Origin: Pycnococcus provasolii
Taxonomy: Eukaryota; Chlorophyta; Pseudoscourfieldiophyceae; Pseudoscourfieldiales
DNA length: 64,000 nucleotides
Reading direction: 5' to 3'
Assembly (NCBI GenBank): GCA_049487715.1
Contig: CP150556.1
Location: 372,001 to 436,000 of the forward strand
This document shows positions 47,623-54,528 of the stretch, piece after piece. The position numbers and the translations under genes are program-made. The first letter of the stretch is position 1, and each line of letters opens with the position of its first letter. The notes under the pieces are model-generated. The model was not told the DNA's origin and did no database searches. It worked only from the letters and a program-made list of their open reading frames with translations.

Positions 47623-48680
47623 TCACGAAGATTCTTCGTCATCTGGAACGGTGACGGGGGCAATTTGTGGAGGAACGTACTGTGAACAAGTTTTGTGTGT
47701 GTGTGTGTGCGTATTTGAGCTTATGTTAGTGACTCTGTCATGTATTGCTTCGAATGCCGTCACCATTTGTGAAGCGACATCCATCAGAAACGAACCAACA
47801 CAAACAAAAGAAACAAACAAACAAACAAACAAAAACTCACCTGGCGTTCGTTCTCCCAAACAACCTGTGCCATCATCGTGAGCATGCTTCTTGCATCCCT
47901 CTCGCTGTTGACGGCACGCTCGAAAGGCACGCGCACGATGGTGTTCTCGACGATTCCGTACGGCGAGAGCGTTCGCACCGCGACGTCAAGCCCAAGTCTG
48001 TCGACGTCTACAACCTCCGCGTCGTCTCCCGAGGTGACGTTCACCCCCGCGGCACGGCAGAATGCGGCGACGTCGTCCGGGCGCTGCTCGTTGAAGGTTC
48101 TGATGATGTCCTCGGCGCAGTCAAGGAGCGGGTCGCGCTCCGCCTCTGCAAAGGCTGCGGCGTCCACCTCCTCCTGCGGCGATCCTGCTGCAGAGACGGT
48201 GACGCGGTCGACGACTATGCGCAGCATCGTTCCGTTCGCCTTATCGACACGGCGTTTCTTCATGAGTTTGCGCGCCTCCTCGACTTCCGCCTCGTCTTCG
48301 ACTCGCGTGGCGATTCCAACGACGCACGCTTCCTTCCCTCTGGCGTTGGCGTGCAGGCATACTTTCGCGGGCAGCATGTCCGCGCTAGCGACAGCTCGGC
48401 TTGGTTCGACGTCCACGAGCATGGACGCACCGTCGCATATGAATTGGCACGACGCGGCGTTTCCCGCATCGAGTGCACACAGCACACCTTCTGTGACAGA
48501 TTCGAGCGCGTTACGTGCCCTTGCCGAGGAAGCGAGTGGGAGTGGTCCCAAGGACGGTGCAGAGGAAGCGGCAGCAAAACAAGCATGTTGACGAGCACGA
48601 GCACGAGCACGAGAAAGACCAATGGAAAGAGCACGAGGACGAATCTGAGGAGGACGACTTAGGGACGTCATGGATGCCAT
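47623..48680 (-). CDS. Plastid-type FMN-binding split-barrel / DUF2470 protein (GluTR-binding-protein-like), two exons
   Basis: A 298-residue protein resembling plant glutamyl-tRNA-reductase-binding protein/PGR7 relatives, which join a PNPOx-like split barrel to a DUF2470 haem-associated domain and act on tetrapyrrole synthesis in plastids. The ATG at 48680 opens an Arg/Ser/Ala-rich transit-like leader (about 45 residues). The barrel covers about 55-185 (VCLHANARGKEACVVGIATRV). The DUF2470-like part covers about 190-280 (NEQRPDDVAAFCRAAG, VDVDRLGLDVAV, RVPFERAVNSERDARSMLTMM). The frame then meets a CAG|GTGAGT donor at 47840; after the intron, exon 2 (47679-47623) adds YVPPQIAPVTVPDDEESS and a stop. 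Similarity in the barrel is weak, so the family call is tentative, though coding status and splicing look sound. Confidence 0.7.
47680..47840 (-). other. Intron of the split-barrel/DUF2470 gene
   Basis: A 161-bp GT-AG intron, phase 0. On the coding strand it begins GTGAGT, has a (TTTG)n tract near the donor and a (CA)n tract just before the acceptor TTGTTCACAG. Confidence 0.8.
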
Positions 48681-49079
48681 CTTCTTATTAAAAAATAAGG
48701 GATGAAGATTATAATCTCCGGAGAGGAGGTGATGATAAAACTGATTAGGGCGGTTTTGGGGTAAATTTGGGCGGTGCAAAGTTAATACGGTTAAGGCGAA
48801 GATTTTCTCTCATAGAGATCACCCCATGATTGCGATTGCTTTCCCTCGAGAGGATAAGACAAAAGACAACCCTAACCCTAACCCTAACCCTAACGGACAT
48901 CGGCCAACTACTGTACTTTAGACAGGTAAAGTTTACTTTAGACTACGATAAAGTTTAAGGGGTTTTAGGGGGGCCCAGTATTGCCAATGAAGGTCATCTT
49001 TTACACAAACCGAAATTAAAACCAAAAGTAGGTCTCCTGCTCCAGTAACCAACTATAGTCAACAGGGAGGGAGGGTGGG
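48681..49079. other. Intergenic region with CCCTAA tract
   Basis: No gene is seen. It contains four perfect CCCTAA units at 48870-48893, about 190 bp upstream of the minus-strand split-barrel gene, and at 48963-48986 a 24-bp copy of the 3' end of the following cassette frame (TTTTAGGGGGGCCCAGTATTGCCA split over codons). A GGGAGG run lies at 49064-49079. Confidence 0.5.
48870..48893 (-). repeat. Interstitial telomeric repeat (CCCTAA)4
   Basis: Four perfect CCCTAA units on the plus strand (TTAGGG on the minus strand). The orientation is opposite to the tract at 50279. Confidence 0.95.
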
Positions 49080-49258
49080 AGGTTGTTTGCGAAGCAAGCA
49101 ACCAACAACAAGAGTGGATACGCGCGCGCAGCCCTAAGGGAGAGGCCACCCGAGGGTCTCGAGAGGGGCCGTGACCCTCCTGGCGGCCGCCCAGAACCAG
49201 CGGCGCGAGCGACTCCCCCCAATCAAAAACCCCAATTAAACAAGTAGAACTGAAGATT
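49080..49258 (+). repeat. 179-bp direct repeat, copy 1
   Basis: Identical, as far as I can read, to 50102-50280 in the same orientation. It begins AGGTTGTTTGCGAAGCAAGC and ends GTAGAACTGAAGATT. An internal GAGGGTC...GACCCTC pair (about 49152-49178) can form a short stem. Confidence 0.92.
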
Positions 49259-49937
49259 TTAGGGGGGCCCAGTATTGCCATCATAGTCACGTATCTCCAC
49301 GATCGTAATGACGGTGCGCGGCCCCTTGTTTGCGACGAAGAAGTCCTCAAGCTCAGCGGCGAGCTCCAGGACGCCTGTGAGCGTGTTGCGCGTGCGCTCC
49401 AGAACGGAGTCAATCTCCGCGATCTTCTTGTTCAGCTCGTTGAAGTGAACCAGGGCGTCTCCGTCTGGATCTAACGGTTTCCCGTCGTCTCCGCGCTCGA
49501 CGTCCAGCTCTCCTTCGACGTAAGTCGCTAAATCCTCCACTCGGTCGTCGGTCTCCTGTTGCAGACTCAGCACTCCGAGTTCCAGGTATGCGCTGACACT
49601 CACGATCGATCGGAAAATCCACGCGTTGTGGGACGACGCGTGTCCCTGTTTAACCGATTCAGCCTCTAGGTGCTGAAGAACAGGGTTCGACGGCAAAGAA
49701 AGCAGGGTTGGCTTGCCACGACGCAGAATCCCAGCCGTAGGTAGCGACTCCGCGTGGCGAGCGTCCGGGTAGATGGCAGGCACCACGTAATCTAACGTGG
49801 GCTCGCCTCCTTCGTCGGCAGCCTTCTTGCCTTTCTGCGCTTCCCAGCTGCGCGCGCTCCTGCGCGAGCGCAATCTCCAGCTGCAATATTTCGCGACGAG
49901 CTTCCAGAACCTCGAGTTCGTTCGGCGCGTCAGCCAT
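49259..49937 (-). CDS. Unrecognised coiled-coil protein in a repeat-bounded cassette (frame interrupted)
   Basis: I do not recognise this protein. An ATG at 49937 (MADAPNELEVLEARREI) begins a Glu-rich coiled coil; after about 29 codons the sensible frame switches to one that continues WEAQKGKKAADEGGEPTLDYV and runs to the stop at 49259. The switch point is a (CG)n run at about 49850-49860. The second part includes LPSNPVLQHLEAE, a hydrophobic helix near VSVSAYLELGVLSL and another coil (HFNELNKKIAEIDSVLERT). Together they would make about 226 residues. The frame lies exactly between two 179-bp direct repeats, and its last codons are duplicated at 48963-48986. A gag-like or other mobile-element protein is possible, but there is no diagnostic motif. 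Confidence 0.5.
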
Positions 49938-50101
49938 TAATCAATCGATTAAGAATCCAAACAGTAAACTTCCAATCGAAGATTGCTGATGTCTAGATCT
50001 AAGCGTAGATACTTAGACCGTTTCGGTGTACAAACTACGTCCCTCGAAGACGCGTCCGACGTGTGTTCGACCTCCCACTACTCGTGTGTAGTGCGGCTGT
50101 T

Positions 50102-50280
50102 AGGTTGTTTGCGAAGCAAGCAACCAACAACAAGAGTGGATACGCGCGCGCAGCCCTAAGGGAGAGGCCACCCGAGGGTCTCGAGAGGGGCCGTGACCCT
50201 CCTGGCGGCCGCCCAGAACCAGCGGCGCGAGCGACTCCCCCCAATCAAAAACCCCAATTAAACAAGTAGAACTGAAGATT
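50102..50280 (+). repeat. 179-bp direct repeat, copy 2
   Basis: Second copy of the 49080-49258 repeat. Its last bases run directly into four TTAGGG units. The interval between the two copies is 843 bp and is almost filled by one minus-strand frame. Confidence 0.92.
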
Positions 50281-50302
50281 AGGGTTAGGGTTAGGGTTAG
50301 GG
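50279..50302 (+). repeat. Interstitial telomeric repeat (TTAGGG)4
   Basis: Four perfect TTAGGG units on the plus strand, beginning within the last two bases of the 179-bp repeat and about 165 bp upstream of the Fes1/HspBP1 start codon. The remainder to 50468 shows no gene. Confidence 0.95.
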
Positions 50303-50468
50303 TGACAGGAGCCGGTTAGGATTAGGGTTGTTGGTACCGGGTAGTAGTTGGGCTAACCCTTAGCCGAAGCTGCTCTCTTTTTTCTGTTGAGAAAAATGAG
50401 AGGTTGTAGGGCGGCGCCCCATTAATTAATAGTTCCCTCTTCGTTATTTTCCCATTCATTCAGCCAAG

Positions 50469-51782
50469 ATGTCCGGTGGTGGTGGTGGTGGTTCCCACGT
50501 ACCTGCGAATATGGGTCTGTGGTCTTCTTTATTAAAGTGGAGTCTCGCACAGGAGAATACAGTAGGCTCAGGAGAAGAAGCTTCGGCTTCGGGGGGTGCT
50601 TCTCAATCTTCTCAGAGATCGGACGATTTACAGTGGCTCAAGGAAGCTTTCTCAAGTGCTCACGTAAGGTCAGACGGGGAGAACTTAAGACTTGTCGCAG
50701 ATTTCCTTCGGGGCGCATCATTCGCACTAAGTGCTTCACTCGACGCATCACTACTCGACGCATCACGTAAACAAATCCAAGAATCGCAAGAATCCGATCA
50801 CGCACAAAGTCCTCCACCACTGTCAGACGAAGTGAAAGAGGCGCTCGCGAGACTTCCTGCCGAAGGAGTCAGAGAAAAACAGGACGTCGCGCTGGAAATG
50901 CTCACGGACCTGTGCGAAGTGCAGGAAAATGCAAACGACTACCTCACCATACCAGAAGCGCCGCAGCGCCTGCTCTCGCTCTGCGACGTCGCGAGACCCG
51001 CGGTGGAGGAGGGGGGCGAAAGCGTACCGACGCCAGAAACGACGAGGTGCCTTGCACTGGACGCGATAGCAACGAGCTGCCAGAACAACCCGAAGGCGGC
51101 GCGAGGATATCTGCTCGCCGCCGACGCGCCTAAGCGACTTGCGCAGCTCATTGACGTGAACGTCGCCACGGCGACGCAGCAGGAGGAGGAGGTGCGCGCG
51201 AAGCTCCTGCTCGCGGCGGGAGCCCTTGCGCGGGCCGACGCCGCTTGCCTGACGCGCTTCGTCGCCGCGGACGGCGTGGGCGCGACGACGCGCCTTTTGC
51301 CAACGATTGGGGCTGGCTCAACCGCCGCGACGGTCGCGCCGCTGCCTCGGCTGAGGATGTGGCGAAAGGCGCTCGCTCTCGTGCACGATGTGCTCGATGC
51401 TCTTTGCTCGGACGAAAACGTCGACAACGCTCGACAAAATGCTGCATCCGCCGTCGAGCTAGGCCTGCTTGTGCGCGTCACCTGCGTTCTCGACGATCTG
51501 CACGCTCGCGCGTGCGGTCGAGGCGTGGCTTCTGACGACGACGAGGTTGCGCGCGCGTGCACGGCGCAGGTGCTCGAGGCTGCCCTTCGCCTGCTCATGG
51601 GAACGTGGGCGAAGCACGACGACGTACGCGCAGCTATGGTGAACGAATCGGGCTTGCGGGAAGCGCTCACACGTTGGCGAGACGCTCTGCAGACTGGTGG
51701 CGAGGCGGCGGCGGTGCCGGAAGGTCTCGTCGCGTCACTAGGATCAGCAGCGGCGGCGACACTCGCTATGATTGAGAGCTGA
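50469..51782 (+). CDS. FES1: Hsp70 nucleotide exchange factor Fes1/HspBP1
   Basis: Armadillo-repeat nucleotide exchange factor for cytosolic Hsp70. The 437-residue product starts with a Gly run and then the Fes1 signature MGLWSSLLKWSLAQEN (about 15-30), a Ser-rich linker with QWLKEAFSS, and helical armadillo repeats: EMLTDLCEVQENANDYL, AIATSCQNNPKAARGYL, KLLLAAGALARADAACLTRFVAADG, RKALALVHDVLDALC. HspBP1 family proteins are about 290-400 residues; the extra length is in the N-terminal linker and loops. The first ATG in frame is used. It converges on the SAYSvFN gene with about 75 bp between stop codons. Confidence 0.87.
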   Translation: MSGGGGGGSHVPANMGLWSSLLKWSLAQENTVGSGEEASASGGASQSSQRSDDLQWLKEAFSSAHVRSDGENLRLVADFLRGASFALSASLDASLLDASRKQIQESQESDHAQSPPPLSDEVKEALARLPAEGVREKQDVALEMLTDLCEVQENANDYLTIPEAPQRLLSLCDVARPAVEEGGESVPTPETTRCLALDAIATSCQNNPKAARGYLLAADAPKRLAQLIDVNVATATQQEEEVRAKLLLAAGALARADAACLTRFVAADGVGATTRLLPTIGAGSTAATVAPLPRLRMWRKALALVHDVLDALCSDENVDNARQNAASAVELGLLVRVTCVLDDLHARACGRGVASDDDEVARACTAQVLEAALRLLMGTWAKHDDVRAAMVNESGLREALTRWRDALQTGGEAAAVPEGLVASLGSAAAATLAMIES

Positions 51783-51855
51783 ATCGAATACCACGAGAAG
51801 TTGTACGTAATCTTTTAATTTAACAAGAAAAGAAATGTTTTTTTGTTTTCACCTT

Positions 51856-52515
51856 TTATATTTGGCCACGTCGCACTGCGTCGTCAATGTCGTCCGCAGT
51901 TAGCTGCCCAGGTAAACGTCGCATGCCTTTGTTGAATACGCTGTATGCGGACATTTCGCCCTCCTTCCTCGTTCCGAGGTTTAAGAAGATGGCTGTGATG
52001 AGACTGACTATGACATACATGGGCGCCACGCTCGGCGCAACTCGCGTGAGGATTGGCCCGCCGGCGAGCCACGCGATGGTCACGCCCTTCCACAATGTGG
52101 GCGTGGTGCGCCACTTGTGCTTGATGAACCACGTCCACGTGTCGAGGTCGTCACCTCCGTCAGCTGCACCCTTGATGGAGTTTGTCGTCGGCGGAGGGTA
52201 TGGGATGGTCATGATTCTTGCGCCGTACGGCAAGTCGCTGATGTACATACCCTCCTTTTTCTCCTTCTCCGTTTCGTTTCTTGTGTCCGTGTTTCCAATG
52301 ATGCGCCTCCCCTTGTACAGCAGCTTGACGCGGTGCGTGTGTATGGATGTCTTGGCGGCGGCTCTGTCGTATAAGCTCCTGGCGTCTCCCGCGCGTTCCG
52401 CCGGCGTGAGGTCGATGGGGCACGTGTGACCGCAGATGGTGACGAGCGTGACCGTGACGGTACCGTCGTGGTCAGGTGGAGGTGTTGCGACGCCGTCATC
52501 GTCGTCGCGTCTCAT
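51856..52515 (-). CDS. SAYSD1: Ubiquitin-like/SAYSvFN-domain membrane protein (SAYSD1-like)
   Basis: A 219-residue ER-type membrane protein. Residues about 18-105 resemble a ubiquitin-like fold (VTVTLVTICGHTCPIDLT...HRVKLLYKGRRI, then DLPYGARIMTI). Residues about 130-175 are hydrophobic and contain one or two helices (GVTIAWLAGGPILTRV, MYVIVSLITAIFLNLG). The C-terminus is the SAYSvFN domain: EGEMSAYSVFNKGMRRLPGQLTADDID. Human SAYSD1 is a translocon-associated sensor of UFMylated ribosomes that clears stalled translocation. The added ubiquitin-like domain is not in the human protein. The ATG at 52515 is the only in-frame start upstream of the domain. Confidence 0.85.
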   Translation of the reverse strand: MRRDDDDGVATPPPDHDGTVTVTLVTICGHTCPIDLTPAERAGDARSLYDRAAAKTSIHTHRVKLLYKGRRIIGNTDTRNETEKEKKEGMYISDLPYGARIMTIPYPPPTTNSIKGAADGGDDLDTWTWFIKHKWRTTPTLWKGVTIAWLAGGPILTRVAPSVAPMYVIVSLITAIFLNLGTRKEGEMSAYSVFNKGMRRLPGQLTADDIDDAVRRGQI

Positions 52516-52762
52516 TTATCGGCACGTGCGCGTTTCCGAAAAAGAAAAAGTTTACTACACCCCAGATACTTGCACCTAATACTTGCGCCCGGAAACGAAA
52601 CCCCGAATCAACGCATCGAAATTCGGGTGGCAGAAACATCGGGTGGCCCCAATCAAACTCGAACTCGGCTCATCACGCCAGTTCAGTTCGTTCGGGTAGA
52701 TTCTATTCTGTACATGTGCATGTGTGTGTGTTACAGTACATATTAGTTGGTACGGCGTGTTG

Positions 52763-53623
52763 TCAAAGTGCGACGGCGACCTTAGTAGGAACTGGCGACA
52801 CTTCTATTGTGAGCTTGATGGAAGCTTGCAAGGTGATTGGCGATGCCGTCGTCACGGGCGCAATGTGTGCAGCCGTCACGTACAGGGCGCGATTCCTCAG
52901 GCGCGATTCCCACGCAGAGATGGAAGCGCGAGCGGCATCCCAGCAGCCTGACGGACACGTGAAGGCGACAAGCGCGTTGCCTGCTCCATCTGAGCCGTCC
53001 TCCCATCGCGCCTCCACGAGCCAACTGCCACGTGCAACAGATGATGAAAGCGCGTCGCGAGGAGGAACGCGCACGACGGGATAGTCGCAAAGCATACCCA
53101 CGAGCGTTTGCGGGTGTACGCCTGTCGCGTCGACGGAAACCGTCGAGGCGTACTGCTCGGCGCTTGTGTGTTGCAAAGCCGGTTTACCACGTCGTCTTGG
53201 CCTTCGGCGCGTCACAGTCTCGAACGTGCCCTCCGATTCCTCCGCGCTCCAGTCCGCAATCGTCACCTCGACCGTCGCTCTCGATATCTCGCACTGCCTG
53301 ATCGCCACGGCCAGACGCGCCGCAACGTCACACGCTGGGCCATACACCTCCCTCGCCGCGAGCGCGTCGTTGTGCGCATCCACGAGAATGACGTCGGACT
53401 TTCCGTCGATGCTTGGCCAGTTCTCGAGACGTTCAGCTAGTTGACGTGCGCGGCAAACAGCGAGTGCCGCCCCCGCGACGTCGATAAGCACCAAGCCTTT
53501 ATCTGCCGCGTGCGCACTGCGTATTTCGTTTTCGTCGTAGTATGAGTCGAGGTACGTGCAGTCGCGAAGTCCTTTAGAGACCGCAAGCAGTCTCAGGTCA
53601 CGAGGACTGTGCGTTGTGTCCAT
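52763..53623 (-). CDS. Unrecognised 286-residue protein directly downstream of MOCS2A
   Basis: I do not recognise a family. The frame is open for 286 codons, starts with ATG at 53623 (MDTTHSPRDLRLLAVSKG) and has balanced composition: LVLIDVAGAALAVCRARQLAERL, SDVILVDAHNDALAAREV, SRATVEVTIADWS, GSWLVEARWEDGSDGAG and SISAWESRLRNRALYVTAAHI. The alternating hydrophobic strands suggest an alpha/beta domain. It is not MoaE/MOCS2B, whose conserved motifs are absent. Its ATG is only 7 bp after the MOCS2A stop on the same strand, so the two may share one mRNA. There is no room for a normal promoter between them. Confidence 0.6.
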   Translation of the reverse strand: MDTTHSPRDLRLLAVSKGLRDCTYLDSYYDENEIRSAHAADKGLVLIDVAGAALAVCRARQLAERLENWPSIDGKSDVILVDAHNDALAAREVYGPACDVAARLAVAIRQCEISRATVEVTIADWSAEESEGTFETVTRRRPRRRGKPALQHTSAEQYASTVSVDATGVHPQTLVGMLCDYPVVRVPPRDALSSSVARGSWLVEARWEDGSDGAGNALVAFTCPSGCWDAARASISAWESRLRNRALYVTAAHIAPVTTASPITLQASIKLTIEVSPVPTKVAVAL

Positions 53624-53630
53624 GCCGTGG

Positions 53631-53982
53631 TTACCCGCCGCTGATGGGTGGAAGGACTGCGATTTCGTCTCCGGAACGAACGTTGCGAATCACCGAACTT
53701 GTCGGGTCAACAAATTCCTGGTTGTGCGCGAATGCGACGCCAGCCGGTAGAATTGCAGATAGTTTCGGGTACCTTTCCGTGATTGCACGAACGAGCGCGG
53801 CGAGCGGTACGTCTTCAGGACCCACCTCAAGTTCAGCCTGATGATCCCCTTCCCCAGAGCCCGGTAGGTTTCCCCGCGTCACTTCAATCTGCGTTTTTTG
53901 TGCCCGCGAGTTCACTACACGATGCGAAAAATAACACGGTTACTGTAGCCACAGAATCACAAGCAGAAGCAGAAGCGGACAT
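53631..53982 (-). CDS. MOCS2A: Molybdopterin synthase small subunit MOCS2A/CNX7 (MoaD-like), frame interrupted
   Basis: Sulfur carrier of molybdopterin synthase; its C-terminal Gly-Gly is thiocarboxylated and donates sulfur to cyclic pyranopterin phosphate. The ATG at 53982 begins MSASASAC, followed by the MoaD opening strand VTVLFFASCSELAGT. The frame then breaks at a run of six T on the plus strand (53894-53899) and continues in another frame with QIEVTRGN, PLAALVRAITERYPKL, FAHNQEFV, VRSGDEIAVLPPISGG and a stop. One base fewer in the homopolymer would give a single frame of about 116 residues, so an assembly indel is likely. The C-terminal GG required for function is present. It diverges from a small plus-strand frame and is followed after 7 bp by the unrecognised gene. 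Confidence 0.83.
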
Positions 53983-54207
53983 ACAAATAAAAAAAAAAAG
54001 AAGAGTATGTAAGTAATTAAACGGATGACAAATAGTGACAAAAATGACATAATGACGTAGTGGTAGGGACAGTGTTTCAGACCGGAGGGGGAGGAGGAGG
54101 GAGGGAGGAGGGGGAGAGGTTTTGCAAATAAGAGGTCCCCCGGTCGGGGTTAGCGAGTCCCCCCAGAACGACGTTTTTCCCATCACTCCCCATCACTCTC
54201 CCCATCA

Positions 54208-54444
54208 ATGTCCGATCGTTTGGTGCGTTTCGTCGAGCGTCACCGCACTTCCTTGACGGCGGGAATTCTCGTGTGGGCGTGCTTATTATCCATGGACATG
54301 CAAAATATCAAACAGTCACAAACGTTCAAAGATTCTAAACTTAATCAGAATAACCACGTTGGAGCACCCTTGGAGGAGTCTATGACGCAAAACCAAAACA
54401 ACTCCAGGAAACGGGGGGCGTGGTGGAGATGGTGGGAGGCATAA
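54208..54444 (+). CDS. Small putative membrane protein (78 residues)
   Basis: Not recognised. The ATG at 54208 opens MSDRLVRFVERHRTSLTAGIL; residues about 15-31 form one moderately hydrophobic helix (LTAGILVWACLLSM) after a basic segment, followed by a polar Asn/Gln-rich tail ending WWRWWEA. The layout resembles small single-pass mitochondrial or ER proteins. Leader sequence is C/T-rich (CCATCACTCCCCATCACTC), like that of other genes here. It is short, so chance is possible. Confidence 0.4.
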   Translation: MSDRLVRFVERHRTSLTAGILVWACLLSMDMQNIKQSQTFKDSKLNQNNHVGAPLEESMTQNQNNSRKRGAWWRWWEA

Positions 54445-54528
54445 TTATCCTCGTGTCGAAAATCGACGAAATTCGAACTCATAGGAGGAGGAGAACATAT
54501 GTATATATCACGTGAGCCTGAATCTTAC

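Noticed and set aside
49080-50280. Interpretation of the 179-bp repeats as LTRs of a retrotransposon
   Set aside because: No TG...CA ends, primer-binding site, polypurine tract or target duplication could be seen, and there is no reverse transcriptase. Left open as a repeat-bounded cassette.
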